From: Elusimicrobiota bacterium
Lineage (GTDB): Bacteria > Elusimicrobiota > Elusimicrobia > Elusimicrobiales > UBA9959
NCBI GenBank assembly: GCA_026388155.1
Contig: JAPLKI010000016.1
Coordinates: 124,001 to 188,000 of the forward strand
Reading direction: 5' to 3'
DNA: 64,000 nucleotides
Position numbers and translations under genes: made by a program. The notes beneath the pieces are model-generated. The model saw only the letters and a list, made by a program, of their open reading frames with translations, did not search any database and was not told the DNA's origin. Positions 25,213 to 32,323 of the stretch are shown here, one piece after another; the stretch's first letter is position 1; every line of letters starts with the position of its first letter.

Positions 25213-25818
25213 ATGTTTAATGGAATAATAGAAAGCGTTGGAAAAATAAAGAAAGTGTCCAGGGTGGAACTTTCGGTGGGCGTTCCCCCCTCCTGGGCGC
25301 TTGAAAAGGGCGAGAGCGTGGCCGTTAACGGGGCCTGCCTGACGGTAATTGATTTCCAAAAAGGCCTGACGGTTTTTTCGGTCAGCCCTGAAACTTTTAA
25401 AAAAACCAATTTCATATCTTTAAAAGCCGGCGATCTTGTGAACCTGGAAAGGGCGATGAAGGCTGACGGCAGATTTTCGGGACATTTCGTTACCGGGCAC
25501 GTAGACGGGCTGGCGCGCCTGCTTTCAATTAAAGAGGAAGGCAACAGCCGTGTGCTTGAGTTTTTAACCGAGACGGACAATTTAATGGTTGAAAAAGGTT
25601 CGGTGGCGCTTAACGGTATAAGCCTTACTGTTTATGAAGTCAAAAAAAACGCATTTAAGATTTCGGTTATCGGACACAGCTGGGAAAACACCAATTTAAA
25701 ATACCTTAAGCCGGGCGCCAGCCTGAATATCGAATACGACATCCTGGGCAAATACGCCGCACCAAAAAACAACTCCAATATAACCATGGAGTTCCTGAAA
25801 GAGAACGGGTTTGTTTGA
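25213..25818 (+). CDS. ribE: riboflavin synthase alpha chain
   Basis: Dismutates two lumazines to riboflavin. 201 residues with the two-fold internal repeat of the family: first barrel starts MFNGIIESVGKI (usually MFTGIIE) with VNGACLTV and GHFVTGHVDG; second barrel has SVALNGISLTVYEV and a NIEYDILGKY end. Start ATG directly follows hairpin E9, without a visible Shine-Dalgarno. Last gene of the riboflavin set. Some databases name this gene ribC. Confidence 0.94.
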   Translation: MFNGIIESVGKIKKVSRVELSVGVPPSWALEKGESVAVNGACLTVIDFQKGLTVFSVSPETFKKTNFISLKAGDLVNLERAMKADGRFSGHFVTGHVDGLARLLSIKEEGNSRVLEFLTETDNLMVEKGSVALNGISLTVYEVKKNAFKISVIGHSWENTNLKYLKPGASLNIEYDILGKYAAPKNNSNITMEFLKENGFV

Positions 25819-25823
25819 ATCAC

Positions 25824-25979
25824 GGTCCAGCGGTTCAACGGTTGGAAAAACATGCTGTAGGTTCACGGTTCAGCGGTTCAAGGTTCAACGGTTAGAAACT
25901 CGGGATACAAGAGATTATGGAAAAAATAACCTCGAACCGTGAATTGTGAACCTCTAAACCCGGAACCGTGAACCTGTTA
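25824..25979. repeat. long intergenic hairpin E10 (GGTTCACGG type)
   Basis: Repeated GGTTCACGGTTCAGCGG words on the left pair with AACCTCGAACCGTGAATTGTG and GGAACCGTGAACC on the right. At ~155 bp it is one of the largest elements. It lies between convergent ribE (+) and radC (-), whose stop codons flank it. Confidence 0.75.
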
Positions 25980-25981
25980 AC

Positions 25982-26659
25982 TTAAATTAACCCTTTTTCC
26001 TTAAAGCTTGAAAAGCCGTCTTTTGAAACTATCACATGGTCCAGCAGTTCTATCCCAAGCAGTTTTCCCGCGCCCGCAAGGCGTTTGGTCAGGTCAAGGT
26101 CCTCCTGTGAGGGCTCAAGGTTTCCCGACGGATGGTTGTGCGCTACTATTACGCTGGCGGCCAGGTTTTTTACGGCCGGCTCAAACACTTCGCGCGGGTG
26201 CACCAGATTGGCGTTAAGACAGCCGATCGAGATAATTTCCCTTTTTATCTCCTGGTTGCGGGTGTCAAGGTAGAAAACAACAAAGTGCTCCTTTTTCTGG
26301 TCCCGTATATCGCGCAAATCCTCCCATATATCTTTGGGCTTCAGGTAAATTGAAGCTTTCTTGCCGTTTATGAAACGGCGGCCAAGTTCAAAACAAGCCA
26401 GAAGCTCGCAGGCTTTTACGGGACCTATGCCCGGCTGGCTTTTTAATTCCGCGTGGCTTAATCCGGGCAGGCCTTCAGCGTTAAAGCGCCTGACTATCTT
26501 TGCGGACACTTCAAGAGCGCTTTCGCCTTTCCTGCCCGTCCGGATTATGATAGCCAGCAATTCCTCAACGCTCAGTTTGTCCGGGCCATAGCGCATGAGT
26601 TTCTCCCTCGGCCTTTCCACCCTCGGCATATCCTTAATAGCGCCCGCTCCTTTAAACAT
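25982..26659 (-). CDS. radC: RadC family JAB/MPN-domain protein
   Basis: 225 residues with an N-terminal helix-hairpin-helix region (LKSQPGIGPVKACELLACFE) and a C-terminal JAB1/MPN metalloprotease-like domain with the complete metal motif HNHPSGNLEPSQED and an upstream glutamate. The family name comes from E. coli, but the DNA-repair role is not established. Start ATG 26659 with GGAGG upstream. Opening DMPRVERPREKLMRYGP is the family's usual N-terminus. Confidence 0.92.
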   Translation of the reverse strand: MFKGAGAIKDMPRVERPREKLMRYGPDKLSVEELLAIIIRTGRKGESALEVSAKIVRRFNAEGLPGLSHAELKSQPGIGPVKACELLACFELGRRFINGKKASIYLKPKDIWEDLRDIRDQKKEHFVVFYLDTRNQEIKREIISIGCLNANLVHPREVFEPAVKNLAASVIVAHNHPSGNLEPSQEDLDLTKRLAGAGKLLGIELLDHVIVSKDGFSSFKEKGLI

Positions 26660-26677
26660 AAGTCCTCCCTTTAATAC

Positions 26678-26759
26678 GGCAGCGTATAGCGTAGAGCGGA
26701 TAGGGGGTTAGGGAAGGAGTTCTTTATACGACCGCTAGCCTCTATCCGCTCGCCGCTGT
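26678..26759. repeat. intergenic hairpin E11 (TAGCGGATAGGG type)
   Basis: AGCGTATAGCGTAGAGCGGATAGG pairs with CCTCTATCCGCTCGCCGCT. The centre, GGGAAGGAGTTCTTTATA, is a clear core copy. It lies upstream of radC. Confidence 0.75.
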
Positions 26760-26775
26760 TGTTATGTTATAGCAC

Positions 26776-26805
26776 ATCAACGCGACAGCGTATTGTCGCG
26801 TTGAT
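26776..26805. promoter_or_regulatory. perfect 12-bp inverted repeat upstream of radC
   Basis: ATCAACGCGACA (26776-26787) and TGTCGCGTTGAT (26794-26805) are perfect complements around GCGTAT. No T-run follows on the minus strand, where the flanking genes run; T-rich DNA follows on the plus strand. It could be an operator for radC or a hairpin ending trmJ transcription. Confidence 0.45.
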
Positions 26806-26845
26806 TTATGTATTTTTTATGGGGAATAAGGAGGAAATTCAGGAA

Positions 26846-27550
26846 TTAATTGAACTTTGTGGAGCGAAGCAGCAATGCTTTCAGAGTGTTCATGGCGCCC
26901 CTGGTCAGGCGCGCGTCTATAAGGCCCCGGCGTATTTCAGCGGCCCGCGCCGAACCTCCCCAGTTCCGGCCGTATATGCCTACAAGCAGCGTGCAGATCT
27001 GCGAAACTACGCGCTCCGTTTCCTGTTCGGACGGGGCGGGGGCGGCTGGCCGCTGCCGGCTTGGTGTTTTTCGGGCCGCGGCAAGTTCGTATGCTACCAG
27101 CGCCACCGACTGGCCGAGGTTCATGGAAGGCTGTGTTTTACCGGTCGGGATATTCAGTATGGCATGGCAGTGCGAAAGTTCATCTTTTGTAAGGCCCGTT
27201 TTTTCCGGGCCGAAAAGGATGCCCACGGGGCCTTCCCTGCCGGCCAGATAGCGCCGCATGTCCGGCAGCGAAATTACATCTCTTTGGGGGTTCTGCCTGT
27301 GAAGGGAAGAGGTGCCAAGCAGCGTCCGGCAGTCCGCCGCGGCGTCGGGGATGGAATCAAAAACGCGGGCGGCGCTTATTATGTGGGCGGCGCCCTGGGC
27401 CGCGCGCAGCGCTTCCACGCTTTCCCGCCACACCGGCACATGGGGCGCAACCACGCTCAGGTCTTCCAGATCAAAGTTAGCCATAGCGCGCGCCGCCGCG
27501 CCGATATTATCAGGGTTTCTTGGTTTTACAAGTATCAGTTTGAAGTCCAT
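26846..27550 (-). CDS. TrmJ/SpoU-family RNA 2'-O-methyltransferase
   Basis: 234-residue SPOUT methyltransferase of the TrmJ/LasT group, expected to 2'-O-methylate tRNA position 32. Knotted-fold motifs in order: VKPRNPDNIGAAARAMANF (motif 1 with the conserved N and R), GILFGPEKTGLTKDEL (motif 2) and NIPTGKTQPSMNLGQSVALV (motif 3, SAM binding). The C-terminal extension with YGRNWGG is usual for TrmJ. Last gene of a minus-strand run that begins at yceD; 1 bp separates it from the thioredoxin-like gene. Confidence 0.88.
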   Translation of the reverse strand: MDFKLILVKPRNPDNIGAAARAMANFDLEDLSVVAPHVPVWRESVEALRAAQGAAHIISAARVFDSIPDAAADCRTLLGTSSLHRQNPQRDVISLPDMRRYLAGREGPVGILFGPEKTGLTKDELSHCHAILNIPTGKTQPSMNLGQSVALVAYELAAARKTPSRQRPAAPAPSEQETERVVSQICTLLVGIYGRNWGGSARAAEIRRGLIDARLTRGAMNTLKALLLRSTKFN

Positions 27551-27551
27551 A

Positions 27552-27881
27552 TCACTGCCACCCGCAATCTTTGAGGAAAACGGTCAGATCAGCTTCATTA
27601 AGGCCCACGCCGCGTATGCCGTCCAGCCGGCGCTTTACCGCGCCGTCCTTAAAAAAAATGACGGTGGGAACTACTTGTATGGCGTATTTTTCTTCGCTGG
27701 ATGGCATGCCGTCTATAAGCACCCGCAGAAATTTTTCCGGTCCTGGTTCGGAGTATTTTTCAAAGACAGGCAGGAAGCGTATGCAGAACGGACACCCGGC
27801 GGAGTAAAACAGCGCCGCTATTCCTCCCCCGCCGCCAATGGCGTTTTCAAGCTCCGAGTCGTTATTGATAATTCCGGGCAT
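27552..27881 (-). CDS. thioredoxin-like protein
   Basis: 109-residue thioredoxin fold. Active-site motif CPFC in FYSAGCPFCIRFLPVFE and the cis-proline loop VVPTVIFFKDG are present. The dithiol spacing (CxxC) is complete but the residues differ from the classical WCGPC. No signal peptide, so cytoplasmic. ATG 27881 gives the normal length; a TTG at 27914 would add 11 residues and overlap the upstream gene. It starts 8 bases after the pentapeptide gene stop. Confidence 0.82.
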   Translation of the reverse strand: MPGIINNDSELENAIGGGGGIAALFYSAGCPFCIRFLPVFEKYSEPGPEKFLRVLIDGMPSSEEKYAIQVVPTVIFFKDGAVKRRLDGIRGVGLNEADLTVFLKDCGWQ

Positions 27882-27889
27882 GAGGTTTT

Positions 27890-28489
27890 TTAAACTATTT
27901 TTATCCCCAGGCAATAAAGCAGGGACATCGCTTCGGGCATTGAAAATTTAGCGTCTTTTATCTTGTTCTCCGATATCCGGATGCTGTAATTCCTGGCTTG
28001 GGTGAAGTCGGCGCGGGTAAGATTGGTGTTGCCGAATAAACTGTAAATCAAATCGGTGCGCGCGAAGTCGGCGCCGGTAAGATCCGCCTCCCTGAAGTCC
28101 GCGTCGCGGGCCAGGCATTCCCTGATGCGGATATCCTTCAGGCATAATCCGAAAAAAGTGGAATCGCTTATTACGCAGTTAAGGAACTGTACAGGGCTTG
28201 GCAGCTTTATTCTCGGCCATAAAGCTTCCGTCCAGTTGACTCCGACTATCTTTGAATCCTTGAATACGGTGTTGAAGAAGGAGGACCCCGTCAGTTTGAC
28301 AAGGCTGAGGTTGCAGCTTTCAAACCGGCAGTCCGAAAATTTGCAGTTCCGGAAAACAGCTTTGGTGAAATCACACGTCTTAAAAACGCAATTATAAAAC
28401 TCTTTCTCCGAGGCCGCTTTCCCTTGTGATGAGATGAAATTGAAAACCCGGTCCGAATATTCCGTCTCATTCTTTTCTGAGAAGGTCAT
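27890..28489 (-). CDS. pentapeptide-repeat protein (McbG/Qnr-like)
   Basis: A 199-residue right-handed quadrilateral beta-helix protein. Repeats of the A(D/N)LxX type run from about 30 to 180 (CDFTKAVFRNCKFSDCRF, ADFREADLTGADFARTDL, TNLTRADFTQA). A short C-terminal helix AMSLLYCLGIKIV resembles the end of Qnr/McbG proteins, which mimic DNA and protect gyrase. Whether this one does so is unknown; many pentapeptide proteins have no known role. It overlaps the rnc stop by 4 bases (ATGA), so it is translationally coupled to RNase III. Confidence 0.85.
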   Translation of the reverse strand: MTFSEKNETEYSDRVFNFISSQGKAASEKEFYNCVFKTCDFTKAVFRNCKFSDCRFESCNLSLVKLTGSSFFNTVFKDSKIVGVNWTEALWPRIKLPSPVQFLNCVISDSTFFGLCLKDIRIRECLARDADFREADLTGADFARTDLIYSLFGNTNLTRADFTQARNYSIRISENKIKDAKFSMPEAMSLLYCLGIKIV

Positions 28490-29172
28490 AGTTCATGCCG
28501 GTGAATCTCGTGGCTTTCCAGATATATAAGGGCGTTTTCCGCCGCGGATTGTTCGGCCTCTTTTTTATTCTTGCCGGAGCCAAGCCCCAGTATTTTTTTG
28601 CCGATCCTTACCCGCATAGTGAATATCTTGTCATGTTCCGGTCCCTGCGTGCCCAGAACTTCGTACTCGGGCGGGGTCTTGTGCCTTTTTTGTATGCGCT
28701 CCTGCAGAGCGCTCTTATAATCTGTTTCCAGCAGTTCCGCTGTCTGAGTGTCAAGCCAGGCCGTTATGAGTTTTTCCGCCGGCTCGAGCCCCCCGTCGAT
28801 ATAAACGGCTCCTATCAGGGCTTCAAGGGCGTTTGAGAGTATGCTTGAACGCATCTTTCCGCCAGTGAGATTTTCACCCACGCCCAGAAGCAGATGTTCG
28901 CCAAGGCCCATGGCGGCCGCCCATTTGGCGAGGCTCGGGCGCGAGACTAAAGCTGATTTTATTTTGGAGAGATAACCCTCGTCATTACCCGGGTGGCGTT
29001 TGAAAAGGTAATAGGCTACGACCAGGCCAAGAACGCTGTCTCCCAGAAATTCAAGCCGCTCATTATGGCTTGAAAAGCTCTCTTCTGAAGAATAAGATTT
29101 ATGAGTGAGGGCTTCGCGCAGGAGTTCTTTGTCCAGGAAACCGTATCCTATTACTTCTTCAATAGAAGACAT
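28486..29172 (-). CDS. rnc: ribonuclease III
   Basis: Double-strand-specific endoribonuclease acting on rRNA precursors and mRNAs. 228 residues from ATG at 29172 (MSSIEEVIGYGF). The catalytic signature NERLEFLGDSVLGLV and the second metal site (ALEALIGAVYIDGG) are intact, followed by a C-terminal dsRNA-binding domain (DYKSALQERIQKR ... GKNKKEAEQSAAENAL). A TTG at 29226 would extend it into a GC-rich hairpin and is rejected. It belongs to the acpP-rnc unit, with the hairpin at 29188-29217 between them. Confidence 0.94.
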   Translation of the reverse strand: MSSIEEVIGYGFLDKELLREALTHKSYSSEESFSSHNERLEFLGDSVLGLVVAYYLFKRHPGNDEGYLSKIKSALVSRPSLAKWAAAMGLGEHLLLGVGENLTGGKMRSSILSNALEALIGAVYIDGGLEPAEKLITAWLDTQTAELLETDYKSALQERIQKRHKTPPEYEVLGTQGPEHDKIFTMRVRIGKKILGLGSGKNKKEAEQSAAENALIYLESHEIHRHEL

Positions 29173-29187
29173 TTTGAATGCGGAAAA

Positions 29188-29217
29188 GGGGCCGGCGCCG
29201 TGCGGCGCCGGGGCCCG
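29188..29217 (-). other. GC-only hairpin between acpP and rnc
   Basis: CCGGCGCCG (29192-29200) and CGGCGCCGG (29203-29211) form a very stable stem in the rnc leader. There is no T-run after it on the minus strand, so it is not a typical terminator. It could be an RNase III processing site or an mRNA end-stabilising structure. Confidence 0.5.
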
Positions 29218-29234
29218 TATCCGCAAAGGCAGGG

Positions 29235-29489
29235 CTAGTTTCCCTTACCCGCTTTATCCTTTATGTAAGTGACGGCTTCCCCCACGGTTTTTATTTTTTC
29301 GGCGTCTTCGTCGGGAATTTCAATATCAAATTCCTCCTCAAGCGCCATCACAAGTTCCACCGTGTCCAGGGAATCCGCGCCGAGGTCCTGTACGAACTGG
29401 GCCTTGGGGGTTACTTCCGAAGCATCAACGGCAAGCTGCTCCGTTATTATTTTTTTCACTCTTTCTTCAAGGTTTTCGGCTACTGCCAT
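29235..29489 (-). CDS. acpP: acyl carrier protein
   Basis: Carrier of growing fatty acyl chains. 84 residues, acidic, with the phosphopantetheine serine in [18 protein letters not shown]. Start ATG 29487-29489 with AGGAGGAACAACGTA upstream; the longer upstream reading frame covers repeat DNA and is not coding. Between fabG and rnc, as in many bacteria. Confidence 0.96.
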   Translation of the reverse strand: MAVAENLEERVKKIITEQLAVDASEVTPKAQFVQDLGADSLDTVELVMALEEEFDIEIPDEDAEKIKTVGEAVTYIKDKAGKGN

Positions 29490-29551
29490 TACGTTGTTCC
29501 TCCTGCATGGTTTTTGAAAACACTTCACATTTACTACTGAATTCCGACAAT

Positions 29552-29645
29552 CCTCAGTCGCGGACAACGCCAGAAGCCCGCGACAGGCCAGTGTCACTGG
29601 AGGCGCCGTCTCAAAAGGCCTATGGCCATCAAACGGCCTCCTGGC
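29552..29645. repeat. composite repeat upstream of acpP (repeat Q plus GGCCTATGGCC unit)
   Basis: 29552-29598 is 41/47 identical to coding DNA at 18307-18353. It is followed by GGAGGC...GGCCTCC enclosing AGGCCTATGGCCATC and AAACGGCC, the word also found at 1977-1998 and 7570-7592. It fills the 175-bp gap between fabG and acpP with no gene visible. Confidence 0.7.
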
Positions 29646-29664
29646 TACCGAGTATTTGCCCAAA

Positions 29665-30414
29665 TCACATGTAAATGCCGCCGTTTACCGAGATGACCTG
29701 CCCGGTGATGTAGGAGGATTCTTTCCCCGCCAGAAAAAGCACGGCCCTTGCCACATCCTCCGGTTTGCCAAGGCGGCCAAGCGGTATCATCTCAAGAAGT
29801 TTCTGCTTTGCCTCATCTTTCAGCCCTTCCGTCATTTTGGTCAGGATAAAGCCCGGGGCTACGGCGTTTACCAATACCTCGCGGGAAGCAAATTCCCGCG
29901 CCAGCGACTTTGTGAGCCCGATAAGGCCCGCCTTGGAAGCCGCGTAGTTGACCTGTCCCGCGTTTCCCATCTGGCCGACCACGGAAGAAATGTTTATTAT
30001 GCGGCCCGCGCGCTGTTTCAGCATCATCCGGGAGGCCGCCTTTGCCATCAGAAACGCGCCCTTCAGGTTAACCGAAATCACCGCGTCAAAATCGCTTTCT
30101 TTCATCCTGAGCGCCAGATTATCTTTTGTGATACCTGCGTTGTTCACCAGAATGTCAAGGCGCCCGAAGGCTTCCGCCGTTTTGTCTACGGCCGCCGCGC
30201 AGTCGGACTCAAGGGCCACATTGCCGCTGAGGGCTATGGCTTTTGCCCCTGTTTCGGCGGAAACTTTCTGGGCCGCGAGCGCCGTTTCCCCGGGCGAAAT
30301 ATCGAACAGCGCAAGCATTGCGCCCTCGCGGGCTAAAGTGAACGCGATTTCAAGGCCTATACCGCGCGCCGCGCCGGTTACAAGCGCCGCTTTGCCCGTC
30401 AGCGCTTTTGTCAT
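29665..30414 (-). CDS. fabG: 3-oxoacyl-ACP reductase
   Basis: NADPH-dependent short-chain dehydrogenase reducing beta-ketoacyl-ACP in fatty-acid elongation. 249 residues with [12 protein letters not shown] (cofactor), [10 protein letters not shown], the catalytic serine in [16 protein letters not shown] with the Tyr-x3-Lys pair, and the C-terminal [16 protein letters not shown]. Its start overlaps the plsX stop by 4 bases, so the two are coupled. fabD and fabH, which often sit here, are missing. Confidence 0.94.
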   Translation of the reverse strand: MTKALTGKAALVTGAARGIGLEIAFTLAREGAMLALFDISPGETALAAQKVSAETGAKAIALSGNVALESDCAAAVDKTAEAFGRLDILVNNAGITKDNLALRMKESDFDAVISVNLKGAFLMAKAASRMMLKQRAGRIINISSVVGQMGNAGQVNYAASKAGLIGLTKSLAREFASREVLVNAVAPGFILTKMTEGLKDEAKQKLLEMIPLGRLGKPEDVARAVLFLAGKESSYITGQVISVNGGIYM

Positions 30415-31439
30415 TCTTCCGTTTCCCTGGCCGCTGAAATTTTTTCTTTTACCTTATCCATGTGGATCTTTATCTGCGTTATCAGGCCCGACTCCGCCAG
30501 ATCTCCCGCGGCCGCTATGGCGTTGAAGATGGCTTTTTGAGTGCTCTTGCCGTGGCAGACGAGCACGACTCCGTTCACGCCCAGCAGCGGGGCGCCGCCG
30601 TATTCTTCGGGATTCATTTTTTTGCGCAGGTCCGTAAAAATTTTCCTCATAAGGAGCGCACCTATCTTGTAGGTGAACTTGCGCTTTATCTGTTCCTTGA
30701 TCGTCTTGAAAATGGAATAGGCGAGCCCCTCTGAAAGCTTCAGCACCACATTGCCGGTAAAGCCGTCGGTTACCACCACATCGGTAAGGCCGGCGGGCAG
30801 ATCGCGGCCTTCCACGGGGCCTTTGAAATTAATACCCACGCTTTTCATCAGCGGCAGAGTGTCGATTACAAGCGCGTTGCCTTTGGTTTCCTCTTCTCCT
30901 ATCGAGAGCAGCCCCACCGAGGGGTTTTCCAGTCCGAAACGCAGGCGCATGAAAATGGAGCCCATAACCGCGAACTGCACCAGGTGCCAGGGCTTGCAGT
31001 CCATGTTCGCACCGGCGTCAAGCAGCAGGGCCAGACCGTTCGTGGTAGGAAACGGCACGGCTATGGCCGGGCGGATTATGCCCGGGATGCGTTTCAACTT
31101 CAGCAGCGAGGCCACCATTACAGCGCCTGAATTACCGGCCGAGATGAAAGCGTCGGCCTTTCCGTCGCTCACCAGCTCCGCGCCGACCATAAGCGAGGAA
31201 TCGGGCTTTGAACGGCACTCCTCAACCGGCTCGGCGGCCATGTCAATTATCTGGGGAGCGTGAATGATCTTGATTTTTTCCAGCGTTTCCGCGCCAAGCC
31301 TGCGCAGTTCTTCCCGTATCTCCGGGTCCCTGCCCACCAGGAGTATTTCGTGTTTAAGTTTTTTGGCGGCGGCTATGGCGCCTTCAAGATTCGGTTTCAG
31401 ACCGAAATCTCCTCCGTGTGCGTCTAAAGCGATTTTCAT
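30411..31439 (-). CDS. plsX: phosphate acyltransferase
   Basis: Makes acyl-phosphate from acyl-ACP for phospholipid synthesis. 342 residues, the normal length. It starts MKIALDAHGGDFGLKPNLEG (family: DAMGGD) and includes SAGNSGAVMVAS, LLDAGANMDCKP and VVVTDGFTGNVVLKLSEG. It lies downstream of rpmF and upstream of fabG, the conserved order; hairpin E13 separates it from rpmF. Confidence 0.95.
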   Translation of the reverse strand: MKIALDAHGGDFGLKPNLEGAIAAAKKLKHEILLVGRDPEIREELRRLGAETLEKIKIIHAPQIIDMAAEPVEECRSKPDSSLMVGAELVSDGKADAFISAGNSGAVMVASLLKLKRIPGIIRPAIAVPFPTTNGLALLLDAGANMDCKPWHLVQFAVMGSIFMRLRFGLENPSVGLLSIGEEETKGNALVIDTLPLMKSVGINFKGPVEGRDLPAGLTDVVVTDGFTGNVVLKLSEGLAYSIFKTIKEQIKRKFTYKIGALLMRKIFTDLRKKMNPEEYGGAPLLGVNGVVLVCHGKSTQKAIFNAIAAAGDLAESGLITQIKIHMDKVKEKISAARETEE

Positions 31440-31451
31440 AATATACCCACC

Positions 31452-31560
31452 ATCAGCGAATAGCCAACAGCGAATAGCGAACAGGGATGGAATTATTCAC
31501 GGCTTCGTCAGTTGTTTTGTCGGTTAGCTCTTCCATGCCCGCTATTTCGCCGCTTCGCTA
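31452..31560. repeat. intergenic hairpin E13 (CAGCGAATAG type)
   Basis: CAGCGAATAGCCAACAGCGAATAGCG on the left pairs with GCTATTTCGCCGCTTCGCTA on the right. The centre is longer than usual, with a CGTCAGTTGTTTTGTCGG stretch. The rpmF stop (TAG) is the last word of the right arm. Confidence 0.7.
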
Positions 31561-31770
31561 TTTTCCCTGCTCTTCGCCTTCTTTTTTCTTTTCTTTTTTA
31601 GGTACTTCAAGCTTACCATTGTAAAAGCCGCACGATGGGCAAACGCGGTGCGGCAGGTGCATTGCGCCGCATTGTTTGCAGACGGAAAGCGACTTTAACT
31701 CCATTTTCTGATTCTGCGACCGTCTGGAATCCCGGCGGGAACGTGTATGTCTTCTTTTTGGATTAGGCAT
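31558..31770 (-). CDS. rpmF: 50S ribosomal protein L32
   Basis: A 70-residue basic ribosomal protein. N-terminus MPNPKRRHTRSRRDSRRSQN is characteristic. A zinc-ribbon with CKQCG and CPSCG is present, and the C-terminus is lysine-rich. Start ATG 31768-31770 with AAGGAG upstream; the longer in-frame extension upstream is not used. The stop is supplied by hairpin E13. Confidence 0.95.
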   Translation of the reverse strand: MPNPKRRHTRSRRDSRRSQNQKMELKSLSVCKQCGAMHLPHRVCPSCGFYNGKLEVPKKEKKKEGEEQGK

Positions 31771-31808
31771 TTTATATGCTCCTTGATCGTATGCTGCGGG
31801 CGGCGCCG

Positions 31809-32294
31809 CTAGCGGGCGCCGTTTTTTTTCTTTAAATCGTCCAATGCCGCGAATGGGTTTCGGCCAGGCATACGGCAAGAACAGGTTTTAATATTCCTGT
31901 TTATGCCGCAGACCGGGCAAAGCCCCCTGCAGGCGTCCGAACACAGAATCTTCATGGGTGCGAGCAACACCAGCGTTTCACGCACCGCTTCGCGCACGTC
32001 TATACATTCTACAGTATCTTCATAAACCTCGTCAAAATTTTCCTTGAGACAGGCCGTTAAAGGCTTGCCACAGCGCGAACATTCAAGCATTAGTTCAGCT
32101 TTCAGCGCGCCTGCAAGGATTATCGGTCCCTTCTCGTCCGGGAAGAACTCAATGTTCAGTTCAAGGTTCTTTACCACGGCCGGCTTTTCAAGCGCGTCCG
32201 TGAACAGAGCCGCGTCGGGTTTGAAGGCGCTCTTAAGCCCGCCTTTTTGTCTGATTTCTTCGCGGCTGAAAACAAAAGGATTTTTTTCTTCCAT
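31809..32294 (-). CDS. yceD: YceD/DUF177 family protein
   Basis: 161-residue DUF177 protein; the family precedes rpmF in most bacteria and is linked to 23S rRNA accumulation. Two zinc-type cysteine pairs are visible (LECSRCGKPL and CRGLCPVCGINRN) with a further CSC near the C-terminus. First gene of the rpmF-plsX-fabG-acpP-rnc run. Confidence 0.85.
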   Translation of the reverse strand: MEEKNPFVFSREEIRQKGGLKSAFKPDAALFTDALEKPAVVKNLELNIEFFPDEKGPIILAGALKAELMLECSRCGKPLTACLKENFDEVYEDTVECIDVREAVRETLVLLAPMKILCSDACRGLCPVCGINRNIKTCSCRMPGRNPFAALDDLKKKNGAR

Positions 32295-32323
32295 AAATAT
32301 TACAAGTGTTTATAGAATATAAA

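Noticed and set aside
26759-27574. 271-residue plus-strand frame opposite the TrmJ-like gene
   Set aside because: Antisense of a clear SPOUT methyltransferase; no domain recognised.
29490-29663. Longer N-terminus for acyl carrier protein
   Set aside because: The extension is repeat DNA; ATG 29489 has AGGAGG at the right distance and gives the normal 84-residue size.
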